Shown: piece by piece, positions 52,673 through 61,981 of the stretch | Position numbering within the stretch: the stretch's first letter is position 1 | Layout: every line of letters starts with the position of its first letter | Source of the DNA: Clostridia bacterium | GTDB lineage: Bacteria; Bacillota; Clostridia; UBA1381 | Reading direction: 5' to 3' | Assembly: GCA_017443895.1 (NCBI GenBank) | Contig: JAFSXU010000071.1 | Coordinates: forward strand, 1 to 63,279 | DNA: 63,279 nt | Notes under the pieces: generated by a model | Databases searched by the model: none | The model's input: the letters and a program-made list of their open reading frames with translations, nothing else | What the model was told of the DNA's origin: nothing | Translations under genes and position numbers: made by a program

Positions 52673-53878
52673 TTAATCAATTCCGAAATTATCCCAATCC
52701 TTAACGAGGCTTTTAAGTGCCGTCTTATCCGTTCCGTCTAAAAACCGTTCGATAGCGGGATTTACATTAAGCATCCGTTTAAGCGCCTCATACTGCCGTT
52801 TTGACTCCTCATTTGCCTTACCTTTATACACTGCCCGTATCATAATATTTTTGGGAGTTTCAAGCGGTGAAATATACTCGATCATTGAAACCTTGTAGCC
52901 CACCGATTCAAGGTATGCCGCACGCAGTCCGTCGGTCAGAGTATCGGCAAGCCGTGCCTTTAGTATGCCGTGCTTTGTAATTGCCGAAAACGGCTCATAT
53001 GAATACTGCCTTAGTATATCCTTATGACAGCACGGCACGGAAACTATTGCCTTAGCACCCGTTCTTATGCCGAGCGCCAAAGCCATGTCCGTTGCAACAT
53101 CGCAGGCGTGCAAGGATATTACCGCATCAACCTTTTTGGGCGGTACATATTCCCTTAAATCTGCCTTTACAAACTCCATATTGTTGTAGTTTAAATTTTT
53201 TGCAATGCGCCGTGATGCATCTATTACCACATCTGAATAGTCAACACCTATAAAACTGCACTTCTTTTTAAGCACATCACGAAGATAGAAATTAAGCACA
53301 AACGATAAATAGCTCTTTCCGCAGGCGCAGTCAAGTATAACATACTCGTCTCTTTCGCCGATTTCCTTTAGCACCCCTTGCATAAGCTCAACAAAATAAT
53401 CAATCTGGTTATATTTTCGTATCTTGTCGTTTTTAATCTTGCCGTTCTTTGCTAAAATCCCAATCTCTGATAATAAATCCTTTGCAATTGCAGGGTTTAC
53501 AACATATTCCCTGCCTACCTTTACAACGCTCTGTTGCAGTTTGTTGCCTGTGTTGTCCTCATGCTTTAGAGAAACCTTACCACGCTCGTGGTTTATTACA
53601 ATTCTTGCGCCACGCTCATTGTATGAGATATTAACATCGTCGTATTTTAGCGCTTCATTGCATATAATATCGCAAAGTTCCGCTTTTTCAACTTTTTTCC
53701 GTACCGCCTGATAGTCAAGGACTGTGTCATCACCCTCATAGGTTATTAAAGCCGTAAAGTCCTTTGTACCCGATTTATATACAACGGTTATGTCAGAAAA
53801 AAACGGCTTGTTTTCCTCCATACGCAAAATCAAGCCGTCAAGAAATAACCGTATTTTAGAAACTGTTTTCTTGTCCAT
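52673..53878 (-). CDS. SAM-dependent methyltransferase (Methyltransf_32-like)
   Basis: A 401-residue protein. The Rossmann SAM motif is VILDCACGKSYLSFVL near 185, with FIGVDYSDVVIDA near 215 and VISLHACDVATDMALALGI near 259. A Cys-Cys-His (VPCCHKD) follows. The first 150 residues are an uncharacterised alpha/beta part. The pattern fits the Methyltransf_32 group, in which substrates are mostly unknown (RNA is one possibility). It starts 11 bp after the end of dCMP deaminase. Confidence 0.8.
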   Translation of the reverse strand: MDKKTVSKIRLFLDGLILRMEENKPFFSDITVVYKSGTKDFTALITYEGDDTVLDYQAVRKKVEKAELCDIICNEALKYDDVNISYNERGARIVINHERGKVSLKHEDNTGNKLQQSVVKVGREYVVNPAIAKDLLSEIGILAKNGKIKNDKIRKYNQIDYFVELMQGVLKEIGERDEYVILDCACGKSYLSFVLNFYLRDVLKKKCSFIGVDYSDVVIDASRRIAKNLNYNNMEFVKADLREYVPPKKVDAVISLHACDVATDMALALGIRTGAKAIVSVPCCHKDILRQYSYEPFSAITKHGILKARLADTLTDGLRAAYLESVGYKVSMIEYISPLETPKNIMIRAVYKGKANEESKRQYEALKRMLNVNPAIERFLDGTDKTALKSLVKDWDNFGID

Positions 53879-53889
53879 ACTTTATTCCT

Positions 53890-54369
53890 TTATAATTGTA
53901 TTTCTATCGTCTTTCCTGTCATTTTATACGGACGGTATTTTATACCAACCATATCAAACATCTTCTTTGAAACAAGATTATTTATCTCGCCGTTATACTT
54001 GTCAGACAGATATACAACCTCCCTTATTCCGCTTTGAATTATCGCCTTTGCACACTCATTGCATGGGAAAAGCGTTACATATAAAATTGAGTCTTTTAAC
54101 GATGTATCACCACTGTTTAAGATTGCGTTTAATTCCGCATGACACACATACATATACTTTGTATTTATCGCATCGCCCTCGCGCTCCCAAGGCATTTTAT
54201 CGTCATCACAGCCTGTAGGCATACCGTTGTAGCCAAGCGATAAAATCTTGTTGTCATGATTTACAATGCACGCTCCAACCTGGGTGTTGTCGTCCTTTGA
54301 ACGCTGTGCGGACAAAAGTGCAATTCCCATAAAATATTCGTCCCACGAAATATAATCCTGTCGTTTCAT
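53890..54369 (-). CDS. comEB: dCMP deaminase
   Basis: A 159-residue zinc deaminase that converts dCMP to dUMP for dTMP synthesis. The zinc and proton-relay motifs are CHAELNAI near 80 and LFPCNECAKAI near 101. An N-terminal SWDEYFMGIALLSAQRSKDD is typical of dCMP deaminase/ComEB. Confidence 0.92.
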   Translation of the reverse strand: MKRQDYISWDEYFMGIALLSAQRSKDDNTQVGACIVNHDNKILSLGYNGMPTGCDDDKMPWEREGDAINTKYMYVCHAELNAILNSGDTSLKDSILYVTLFPCNECAKAIIQSGIREVVYLSDKYNGEINNLVSKKMFDMVGIKYRPYKMTGKTIEIQL

Positions 54370-54399
54370 TTACACAACTCCCCTATCAACTGCAAAGCA

Positions 54400-55668
54400 T
54401 CAGTTATATTTTTTTATTCCGATGTCTGTTCTATGAAATTCGCCTTCAAAATGGATTTTTGAAACAGCCTCGTATGCCTTTTTGATTGCATTATCAAGGT
54501 TATCCATAACAGCAGTTACCCCCAAAACTCTACCGCCGTTTGTTACAAGATTTCCGTCTTTTATGGCAGTTCCTGCGTGGAATACCACGATATTGTCATC
54601 ATTTGCCACCGCATCAAGTCCTGTTATGGGGAAACCCTTTTTATATGATACAGGATATCCGCCCGACGCCTCAACAACGCATACCGCCGCATTATCATAC
54701 CATTCTATATCAAGCTTATCTAATTTCTCATCAATTACCGCCTCGATAATATCCACAAGATCGGTTTTTAATCTCGGTAAAACAACCTGTGTTTCAGGAT
54801 CTCCAAATCGGCAGTTATACTCTATAACCTTTACACCGTCTTTTGTCATCATAAGCCCGAAATAGAGAACGCCCTTAAAAGGTCTCCCCTCGTTTGCCAT
54901 TGCACGAATGGTCGGCAGGAAGATATTTTCCATACACTCCTTTGCCTTTGCATCATCATATAAACGGCTTGGTGAGAAAGTACCCATTCCGCCTGTGTTT
55001 AGTCCCTCGTCATTGTCATAGGCACGCTTATGATCCTGTGCCGATACCATGGGTTTTACGGTTTTACCGTCGGTAAACGCAAGCACGGAAACCTCAGGAC
55101 CTGTTAAAAATTCCTCGATTACAACTCTGCTTCCACTCTTTCCGAACTTCCCGTCGTCTATCATCTCATGTACTGCCTGCTTTGCCTCGTCAAGGTTTTG
55201 TGCGATTATAACACCCTTGCCAAGTGCTAAGCCGTCTGCCTTTATAACGGCAGGGAAAGTACCCTTTTCAAGATATTTTATTGCACTATCGCTGTCTGTA
55301 AATACCTCATATCCTGCTGTTGGGATATTGTATTTTTTCATAAGCTCCTTTGAAAAGGCTTTAGAACCCTCAATTATAGCGGCATTTTTGCGAGGTCCAA
55401 ACGCTTTTATGCCTGCCGACTCAAATGCGTCAACCATGCCGTCTACCAGCGGATCATCGGGCGCAACAAATACAATGTCAATAGCATTGTCCTTTGCAAA
55501 TGCAACCATGCTTTCCTTGTCCATTACATTTATGTCAACACATTCTGCCAAAGATGCAATTCCGCCGTTACCGGGCGCGCAATAAATTTTATCAACACGC
55601 TTTGACTGAGCTATCTTCCAGATAATTGCATGCTCTCTTCCGCCGCTGCCCACTACTAATATTTTCAT
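54400..55668 (-). CDS. purD: Phosphoribosylamine-glycine ligase
   Basis: A 422-residue ATP-grasp ligase that makes GAR from phosphoribosylamine and glycine, step two of purine synthesis. Typical segments: MKILVVGSGGREHAI at the start, FAPDDPLVDGMVDAFE-like near 68, and NCRFGDPETQVVLPRL near 290. It is the last purine gene on this strand, separated from the AICARFT gene by a repeat-bearing gap. Confidence 0.96.
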   Translation of the reverse strand: MKILVVGSGGREHAIIWKIAQSKRVDKIYCAPGNGGIASLAECVDINVMDKESMVAFAKDNAIDIVFVAPDDPLVDGMVDAFESAGIKAFGPRKNAAIIEGSKAFSKELMKKYNIPTAGYEVFTDSDSAIKYLEKGTFPAVIKADGLALGKGVIIAQNLDEAKQAVHEMIDDGKFGKSGSRVVIEEFLTGPEVSVLAFTDGKTVKPMVSAQDHKRAYDNDEGLNTGGMGTFSPSRLYDDAKAKECMENIFLPTIRAMANEGRPFKGVLYFGLMMTKDGVKVIEYNCRFGDPETQVVLPRLKTDLVDIIEAVIDEKLDKLDIEWYDNAAVCVVEASGGYPVSYKKGFPITGLDAVANDDNIVVFHAGTAIKDGNLVTNGGRVLGVTAVMDNLDNAIKKAYEAVSKIHFEGEFHRTDIGIKKYN

Positions 55669-55902
55669 AAAACCGTACTCCTCTTGTATTTTTTTAAATG
55701 AGATATATACCCCGTTAATCCTCTAAATTTGTGTTTATGGTACGAATAATGGTATCGGATTTTGTAGGGGAGGGTTTCCATGCCCTCCCGTTCCCAATGT
55801 GCGTTATCAGGGATACGGGCAGGCACGGAGACCTGCCCCTACGATCACACCCATTAACAATAACCCAAATCGTACGCTAACCAAAATTTATATTCCAACG
55901 CT
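55669..55902. mobile_element. Miniature inverted-repeat element between purD and AICARFT
   Basis: An 83-bp element runs from TTGTAGGG (55762) to CCCTACGA (55844), with GGGAGGG...CCCTCCC inside, almost the same as the element near 36359. No protein is encoded. Confidence 0.6.
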
Positions 55903-57078
55903 TTAGTGGTGGAATAAGCGTATTCCGGTAAAGCTCATTACCATATTGTACTTGTCACAAGTTTCAATAACATTATCATCACGGATAGAACCGCCGGGCT
56001 GTGCGATAACGGTTACACCGCTCTTTTTTGCACGCTCGATATTATCGCCAAACGGGAAGAATGCATCAGAACCTAAAGCAACATCGGTATTCTTGTCAAG
56101 CCATGCACGCTGTTCCTCCTTTGTAAACACGGGAGGCTTTACCTTAAAGAATTTTTGCCACTCGCCCTCTTTTAAAACATCGTCATGCTCGTCTGAGATA
56201 TATACATCAATGGTGTTGTCCCTGTCGGCACGGCGGATACCGTCAACAAACTGTAAGCCAAGCACCTGCGGCGACTGTCTTAACCACCAAATATCTGCCT
56301 TGTTACCTGCAAGGCGTGTGCAGTGTATTCTTGACTGCTGACCTGCGCCGATACCGATTGCCTGTCCGTCCTTGACATAGCATACACTGTTTGACTGCGT
56401 GTATTTCAAGGTGATAAGTGCAATCTTTAAATCCCTTTTCTGCTCCGCTGTTAAGGTCTTGTTCTTTGTAACTACCTCATTTAATAAATCGTCGTTAATA
56501 TCAAGCTCGTTTCTGCCCTGTTCAAACACAACGCCGTAAACCTGCTTACGCTCAACAGGCTCGGGAGTGTAGCTTGCATCAACCTTTATTATGTTATAGT
56601 TACCGTTCTTTTTTGACTTTAATATCTCAAGTGCCTCATCACTGTAGCCCGGAGCTATAACACCGTCTGAAACCTCTTTTTTTATTAAAAGTGCAGTTGC
56701 CTTGTCGCACTCGTCGGATAATGCGATAAAATCCCCAAATGATGACATTCTATCAGCGCCTCTTGCTCTTGCATACGCATTTGCAAGCGGAGTGAGCTTG
56801 ACATCATCAACAAAATAAATCTTTTTTAAAGTGTCGCTAAGCTCTAAGCCGACCGCCGCACCTGCGGGAGATACATGCTTAAATGATGTTGCGGCAGGTA
56901 AGCCTGTTGCACGCTTTAGCTCCTTTACAAGCTGCCAGCCGTTTAAGGCATCAAGTAAGTTTATATATCCCGGTCTGCCTGATAGCACCTCAAAAGGCAG
57001 GTCCTTACCCTCGTTCATAAATACCTTTGACGGCTTTTGGTTTGGGTTACAGCCGTATTTTAACTCCATTTCTTTCAT
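55903..57078 (-). CDS. purH: Stand-alone AICAR transformylase
   Basis: A 391-residue enzyme that formylates AICAR to FAICAR. The catalytic Lys-His pair is in SFKHVSPAGAA near 66; AICARFT signatures include NAYARARGADRMSSFGDFIA near 103 and ALGSDAFFPFGDN near 350. The N-terminal IMP cyclohydrolase domain of ordinary PurH is missing; that step is supplied by the separate gene just upstream. The symbol refers to this half only. Confidence 0.92.
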   Translation of the reverse strand: MKEMELKYGCNPNQKPSKVFMNEGKDLPFEVLSGRPGYINLLDALNGWQLVKELKRATGLPAATSFKHVSPAGAAVGLELSDTLKKIYFVDDVKLTPLANAYARARGADRMSSFGDFIALSDECDKATALLIKKEVSDGVIAPGYSDEALEILKSKKNGNYNIIKVDASYTPEPVERKQVYGVVFEQGRNELDINDDLLNEVVTKNKTLTAEQKRDLKIALITLKYTQSNSVCYVKDGQAIGIGAGQQSRIHCTRLAGNKADIWWLRQSPQVLGLQFVDGIRRADRDNTIDVYISDEHDDVLKEGEWQKFFKVKPPVFTKEEQRAWLDKNTDVALGSDAFFPFGDNIERAKKSGVTVIAQPGGSIRDDNVIETCDKYNMVMSFTGIRLFHH

Positions 57079-57098
57079 TCGCTTATACCTCGCTTATT

Positions 57099-57812
57099 TT
57101 ACACATTTTTATTTACTATCTTTGTTTCGGTTCTGCCCGTGTCAAGGTCAATAAACCTTACGAATAATGAAACCTTGTTATCCTCGTTTAAGGCGTTCCA
57201 TAACCCTTCTGTAAACTCGTCAATATCGTTGGGGATTGCTACCAATTTCGGCTCGCCTTCAAATGACGGCAGAGGATTTCCGTCACCCATGTATGTGTGA
57301 ATAAATCTGCCCTCGCCCGCCACGGGGTTACCGTATGAGAATGTATATCTCTGGCACGATGACGGATCGCCGTTTGCACTCTTTAAGATTGACATTGCAT
57401 AGTTAAAATTATTATCGTCATGCTTTATGATACCCGAAATACGAGGTGTGTAGTTTGGCGCATCGTCCTCAAACTCACGGGTGCGGAGCGACTGCTCAAA
57501 TGTTAACTGCTGGTTCATTAAATCGTATATTGTGTCTGTCTGATCTCCGTTTGTAACGATTGTTTTGTTGCCCAAAACCCTCACAGGCGCATATATGATA
57601 AGATGCGGATCCTCTAACTTTGACGGATCGTATGCCTGTGTTCTTATGCCCTCGCCGTCGGGGACAAATACACGGTTTCTTGAATTTTGTGATCTGCCCA
57701 TAATGAAATATGCCGTAACGGCAAACTTGCCGTTTTGCGATTTTCCTATCACTATACCCCTGCCCGGGTATGCGTTATTTTTCAATTCCTCATAAATATC
57801 AATTTTTTTCAT
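57099..57812 (-). CDS. purO: IMP cyclohydrolase (PurO-type)
   Basis: A 237-residue enzyme that closes FAICAR to IMP. It is like archaeal PurO: GRGIVIGKSQNGKFAVTAYF near 17, then RSQNSRNRVFV near 40. It lies 20 bp upstream of the stand-alone AICAR transformylase, so the two replace bifunctional PurH. The match is by sequence pattern and context; I did not align it. Confidence 0.85.
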   Translation of the reverse strand: MKKIDIYEELKNNAYPGRGIVIGKSQNGKFAVTAYFIMGRSQNSRNRVFVPDGEGIRTQAYDPSKLEDPHLIIYAPVRVLGNKTIVTNGDQTDTIYDLMNQQLTFEQSLRTREFEDDAPNYTPRISGIIKHDDNNFNYAMSILKSANGDPSSCQRYTFSYGNPVAGEGRFIHTYMGDGNPLPSFEGEPKLVAIPNDIDEFTEGLWNALNEDNKVSLFVRFIDLDTGRTETKIVNKNV

Positions 57813-57849
57813 TGTACTTTCCTTTCCGTCTCATCTGACCGTCTAAATT

Positions 57850-58161
57850 TTATACGCTCATTGCCACATCAAATAAAAATTTTCCTAACGGTATTGTCAA
57901 TAGAAAAAGTATAAAAAGAATAATCATGTTTTTTTCAAGTTTCTTTTGCCTAATTTGTTTTATAATTAACAATAAGGTTATAAGCGCCCCTATTATGCCC
58001 AAAAAAGGCATTATCCAAGTGCAATAGCTTGATAAACATATAGTTATATCCGCCAAAAACTTCGGCATATAGTAATATCTCCCGGGAGGTAACCAAAAAC
58101 ATAATACTGATATCGCATTAAAGCCCACCAATCCCCACAGAATATTTCGTATCTTTTTCAT
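57850..58161 (-). CDS. Small membrane protein in the purine operon
   Basis: A 103-residue protein with three hydrophobic helices near 7-24, 45-68 and 79-99, and a basic loop (KQIRQKKLEKN). No family recognised. It lies 27 bp after purN and 37 bp before the PurO gene, in the same direction. Whether it belongs to purine metabolism or was inserted is unclear. Confidence 0.65.
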   Translation of the reverse strand: MKKIRNILWGLVGFNAISVLCFWLPPGRYYYMPKFLADITICLSSYCTWIMPFLGIIGALITLLLIIKQIRQKKLEKNMIILFILFLLTIPLGKFLFDVAMSV

Positions 58162-58188
58162 AAGCCTTCTCCTTTTTCGCTTAATTTT

Positions 58189-58788
58189 TTATTCAAGACT
58201 TGAACATACTAATTCTACTGCTTCGGGCAATATCTGCCATTCAGCCTGTTCCATAACACGCCTTTGCAGGGTTTTAGGCGTATCATCAGGCTCGATATAT
58301 ACCGCCTTTTGCATGATTATCTTTCCGCCGTCTGTAATCTCGTTTACAAAATGCACCGTTGCGCCCGTAACCTTAACGCCGTATTTTAGCGCCTCCTCAT
58401 GCACCCGTAAACCGTAAAATCCGTCACCGCAAAATGACGGGATAAGTGAGGGGTGAATGTTTATAATCCTGTTTGCATATTCCTTTAACAGCTCACCGCC
58501 GATAATTGCAAGGTAGCCTGCAAGGACAATCACATCAACGCCCATATCCTTCATATATTTGCATATCTGACGGTTCATTTCGTCAATATCTCCGCCGCAG
58601 TCGGCATTTTTCCTTATTACCTTTGTCGGTATACCTGCACGCTTTGCACGCTCTATACCGTAGGCATTGGCACTGTTTGAGCATACACAAACAATCTTAC
58701 CGCTTTTTATAACCGAGCCCTGCTTGTCGATTAAAGCCTGTAAATTCGTACCGCCGCCCGAAATTAAAACTCCGATTTTTTTCATCAC
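58189..58788 (-). CDS. purN: Phosphoribosylglycinamide formyltransferase
   Basis: A 199-residue enzyme that formylates GAR with 10-formyl-THF. The catalytic triad motifs are [12 protein letters not shown] (Asn/His) near 110 and [14 protein letters not shown] (Asp) near 141. The N terminus [20 protein letters not shown] is typical. Start codon overlaps the end of purM by 4 bp. Confidence 0.96.
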   Translation of the reverse strand: MMKKIGVLISGGGTNLQALIDKQGSVIKSGKIVCVCSNSANAYGIERAKRAGIPTKVIRKNADCGGDIDEMNRQICKYMKDMGVDVIVLAGYLAIIGGELLKEYANRIINIHPSLIPSFCGDGFYGLRVHEEALKYGVKVTGATVHFVNEITDGGKIIMQKAVYIEPDDTPKTLQRRVMEQAEWQILPEAVELVCSSLE

Positions 58789-59849
58789 TTAATTACCGTT
58801 CCGTCCTCGCATAAAATCTCGGCAATCTTCTCATCGCTCTTTTCCAATTTGCCCAAAATATATGCCTTTTCTCCTGCACTCTCAAGGCACTTTATTGCCA
58901 TATCCGCCTTGTCGGCATCAACTGCAACGATCATGCCGATACCCATATTAAATGTATTGTACATATCACGCTTTTTAATATCCGCCATTTCCTGCATAAG
59001 GCTAAATATCGGTAATACCTCCCAGCTACCCTCGTTTATAACAGCCTTTAAGCCGTCAGGCAACATTCTTGGCACATTCTCGATAAATCCACCGCCTGTG
59101 ATGTGTGATACGGTGTTTATGCCAACCTCGTCAATAAGCTTTAACAAAGGCTTAACATAAATCTTTGTCGGAGTTAATAACTCCTCGCCTATTGTTTTTC
59201 CGAGTGCATCTGAATATGTACTTAACTTTTCCTTTGCATCGGGAGCGTTTAGGTCAAATACTTTTCTTACCAAAGAATATCCGTTTGAGTGTATGCCCGA
59301 TGATGCGATACCGATTAGGACATCGCCCTCTTTTGCACGGTTACCGTCTGTTATCTTTGACTTTTCAACCACGCCCACACTAAAGCCTGCAAGGTCGTAT
59401 TCATCAACAGGGTAAAATCCGGGCATTTCTGCCGTTTCACCGCCGACAAGCGCACAGCCTGCCTGTACACAGCCGTCTGCAACGCCCTTTACAATCTGCT
59501 GAATTTTCTCAGGCACATTTTTGCCGACTGCTAAATAGTCAAGGAAGAACAACGGTCTTGCACCCGAGCAAGCCACATCGTTTACACACATTGCAACGCA
59601 GTCCTGACCTATAGTGTCGTGCTTGTCCACTAAAAACGCAACCCTTAATTTTGTTCCTACGCCGTCAGTGCCCGAAACCAACACAGGCTCTTTTATATCC
59701 TTTGGCATTTCAAACAGACCGCCAAATCCGCCGATACCGCCTAAAACTCCCGCTATTGCGGTTCTTTTAACATCCTCTTTTATAAGTCTTACCGACTCAT
59801 ATCCTGCCTCAACATCAACGCCGGCAGCCTTGTAAGCATTTTCACTCAT
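58785..59849 (-). CDS. purM: Phosphoribosylformylglycinamidine cyclo-ligase
   Basis: A 354-residue AIR synthetase. It starts [20 protein letters not shown] and has [20 protein letters not shown] near 62 and [20 protein letters not shown] near 245, all typical. It is followed directly by purN, so steps four and three are made together. Confidence 0.97.
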   Translation of the reverse strand: MSENAYKAAGVDVEAGYESVRLIKEDVKRTAIAGVLGGIGGFGGLFEMPKDIKEPVLVSGTDGVGTKLRVAFLVDKHDTIGQDCVAMCVNDVACSGARPLFFLDYLAVGKNVPEKIQQIVKGVADGCVQAGCALVGGETAEMPGFYPVDEYDLAGFSVGVVEKSKITDGNRAKEGDVLIGIASSGIHSNGYSLVRKVFDLNAPDAKEKLSTYSDALGKTIGEELLTPTKIYVKPLLKLIDEVGINTVSHITGGGFIENVPRMLPDGLKAVINEGSWEVLPIFSLMQEMADIKKRDMYNTFNMGIGMIVAVDADKADMAIKCLESAGEKAYILGKLEKSDEKIAEILCEDGTVIK

Positions 59850-59959
59850 ATTTGTAACTCCATTCCTTTCGCATTCACTAAAGACACAAATGCTATAAAT
59901 AATATCTCAAAATGCCTTGCATTTTGTACCTTAATTATTCAATATTCATTATTCATTAG
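59850..59959. repeat. Hairpin repeat copy between purM and purE
   Basis: CAAAATGC-CTT-GCATTTTG (59909-59927) is followed by TTCAATATTCATTATTCATT. It is the second hairpin type with the same tail as the copies near 32640 and 60506. Confidence 0.7.
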
Positions 59960-60454
59960 TTATAAGTTATTTACAGTTTCTTTAATCTTTTCATTTTTCG
60001 CCATTACGCCGTCAACCATTTTCTGTTTTTCGGCAATAAGCATTTCCTTTAAGTAATCATATTTTAAGGAAAGCATTTGCACGGCTAAGATTGCGGCATT
60101 TGTGCCGTTATCAATACCGACCGTTGCAACGGGGATACCCGGAGGCATCTGCACGGTTGCAAGGAGTGCGTCCATTCCATCAAGAGTTGATTTTATCGGA
60201 ATACCGATAACGGGAAGAGTTGTATGCGCTGCGATAACTCCGCCAAGATGTGCCGCCATACCTGCCGCACAAATAATTACCTCAATACCGTTTTTTTCGG
60301 CATTCTTTGAAAATTCTGCCGCCAAATCGGGGGTACGGTGCGCAGATATTACATTTACATCAACCTCAATATTAAAGCTCTTGAGCTTTTTAACACAGCC
60401 CTCTAACTTCGGGAAATCCGAGTCAGAGCCCATAATCAATGCTACTTTTGCCAT
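59960..60454 (-). CDS. purE: 5-(carboxyamino)imidazole ribonucleotide mutase
   Basis: A 164-residue PurE class I enzyme. It has GSDSDFPKLEG near 8, SAHRTPDLA near 37 and GMAAHLGGVIAAHTTLPVIG near 67. The start MAKVALIMG is chosen since the AAAGGA site lies 9 or more bases before it; the upstream ATG sits directly on that site. It leads the purine block. Confidence 0.95.
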   Translation of the reverse strand: MAKVALIMGSDSDFPKLEGCVKKLKSFNIEVDVNVISAHRTPDLAAEFSKNAEKNGIEVIICAAGMAAHLGGVIAAHTTLPVIGIPIKSTLDGMDALLATVQMPPGIPVATVGIDNGTNAAILAVQMLSLKYDYLKEMLIAEKQKMVDGVMAKNEKIKETVNNL

Positions 60455-60690
60455 ATTTATAATCATTCCTTTCGTATGTATTCAATGTAAAAATAAATAA
60501 CATTCCAAAATGCTTTGCATTTTGCACCTTAATTATTCATTATTCACTATTCATTGTTAATTTTCTGAATTTCATTCAGACACTATGTATTTATACCCCA
60601 AATTGTACCAAATTTTATTATCAAAGTCAATCAAATGCAGGCATTTATTGTATTTTCTGGCGGTGATTTTACACAAATGACAAAATATTA
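60455..60690. repeat. Divergent spacer with a hairpin repeat and promoters
   Basis: No gene. It holds CAAAATGC-TTT-GCATTTTG (60506-60524) with TTATTCATTATTCACTATTC. I see no purine riboswitch fold in the purE leader. Confidence 0.65.
60602..60630 (-). promoter_or_regulatory. Promoter of the purine block
   Basis: On the minus strand TTGACT, 17 bases, TACAAT. The leader to purE is about 140 nt and carries a hairpin repeat. Confidence 0.7.
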
Positions 60691-60719
60691 TTGAAAAAAA
60701 GCGTAAACTGTGGTAATAT
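60691..60719 (+). promoter_or_regulatory. Promoter of the CobW-type GTPase genes
   Basis: TTGAAA, 17 bases, TAATAT, about 45 bp before the chosen start. No Zur box was recognised. Confidence 0.65.
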
Positions 60720-60766
60720 ATATTGGATTTGTACAAAAATTAAAATAAAGAAAGGTCTTGATTAAA

Positions 60767-61867
60767 ATGACAAAGGTTGATATATTTTCAGGTTTCTTGG
60801 GCGCAGGCAAAACCACGCTTATTAAAAAGCTTATAAAAGAGGCTTACAGCGGTGAAAAGGTTGTGCTTATTGAGAACGAGTTTGGCGAGATAGGCATAGA
60901 CGGCGGATTTTTAGAGGACGCAGGCATTGAGATTACGGAGATGAACTCAGGCTGTATTTGCTGTTCACTTGTCGGCGATTTCTCAAAAGCGCTTAAAAAG
61001 GTATTATCAGAGTATGAGCCTGACCGTATTATTATTGAGCCGTCGGGCGTTGGCAAGCTCTCGGATATTATAAAAGCGGTGCAGGGCATTGACTCGGATA
61101 GTATGGAGCTTAACAGCTTTACAACTGTTGCAGATGTAAATAAATGCAAGATGTATGTTGAAAACTTCGGCGAGTTCTATAAGGATCAGATTGAGCATGC
61201 AAACTGCATAGTACTAAGCCATACCACTAACGCAAGCGACGATAAGGTAAAATCCTGCGTTGAGTTACTGCGTACCATGAACGCAGATGCTACAATTATA
61301 ACAACGCCTTGGGAAAAGCTTACAGGCGCACAGATAACAGAGGCTATGGAAAAGCTTGACACTCTTGAAAAAGAATTGAAAAAGCTTGAAGAGGAGGACG
61401 AATGTCCTGTTTGCGGACATCATCACCACCACGGCGATTGTCATCACGACCACGAGCACGAACATGAGCACGAGCATGAACATCATCACGAGCATGAGCA
61501 TGAACACGAGCACGAACATCATCACGAGCATGAGCATGAACATGACCATCACCATGACCACGACCATGAGCATCACCATCACCACCATGCAGACGAGGTA
61601 TTTACAAGCTGGGGCAAGGAAACAACAAATAAATACAGTGCCGATGAGATAAGCCAAATATTAAAGAGCTTTGAAAATGCCGATGAGTTTGGCACGGTGC
61701 TTCGTGCAAAGGGCATTGTTGAGGGCGATAACGGAGAATGGATACACTTTGACTATGTTCCGGGCGAGGTTGATGTAAGATCGGGCAGCGCAGGCGTTAT
61801 CGGCAGACTTTGCGTAATAGGTGCTAAGATTAACGAAGAAAAAATTGCAAAGGCATTCAGAATATAA
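60767..61867 (+). CDS. CobW/COG0523-family GTPase with His-rich insert
   Basis: A 366-residue putative metallochaperone. The G1 motif is GFLGAGKTT near 10, and the metal motif CXCC is in NSGCICCSLVG near 61. In place of the usual NKxD there is LSHTTNAS near 150, a variant. A long His/Glu/Asp-rich stretch (about residues 220-275, mostly HEH and HHH units) could hold zinc or nickel. A CobW C-terminal domain follows. ATG at 60767 was chosen since the TTG three codons earlier sits on the ribosome site. It is followed by a second CobW-like gene, so the pair is probably one zinc-related operon. Confidence 0.88.
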   Translation: MTKVDIFSGFLGAGKTTLIKKLIKEAYSGEKVVLIENEFGEIGIDGGFLEDAGIEITEMNSGCICCSLVGDFSKALKKVLSEYEPDRIIIEPSGVGKLSDIIKAVQGIDSDSMELNSFTTVADVNKCKMYVENFGEFYKDQIEHANCIVLSHTTNASDDKVKSCVELLRTMNADATIITTPWEKLTGAQITEAMEKLDTLEKELKKLEEEDECPVCGHHHHHGDCHHDHEHEHEHEHEHHHEHEHEHEHEHHHEHEHEHDHHHDHDHEHHHHHHADEVFTSWGKETTNKYSADEISQILKSFENADEFGTVLRAKGIVEGDNGEWIHFDYVPGEVDVRSGSAGVIGRLCVIGAKINEEKIAKAFRI

Positions 61868-61894
61868 GAAGATTGTCAGGCTAAACGAAAATAA

Positions 61895-61930
61895 AACCCG
61901 TCAGTCGCCACAAGTGGCGCCGGTCGGGTT
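61895..61930 (+). promoter_or_regulatory. Intercistronic hairpin between the two CobW-like genes
   Basis: AACCCG and CGGGTT form the outer stem, and CGCCAC/GTGGCG the inner hairpin. No T run follows, so it is unlikely to be a strong terminator; it could tune expression of the second gene. Confidence 0.45.
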
Positions 61931-61981
61931 GCCGTAAACATACGATAGCTTGACACCATTAAAGTATAAGGAGATAGACCA

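Noticed and set aside
60467..60601. Purine riboswitch before purE
   Set aside because: No three-way junction core seen; the leader is a hairpin repeat and AT-rich.
61265..61657. Minus-strand frame rich in Met and Val (130 residues)
   Set aside because: It is the antisense of the His-rich region; the CAT/CAC codons give MVMVMV on the other strand.
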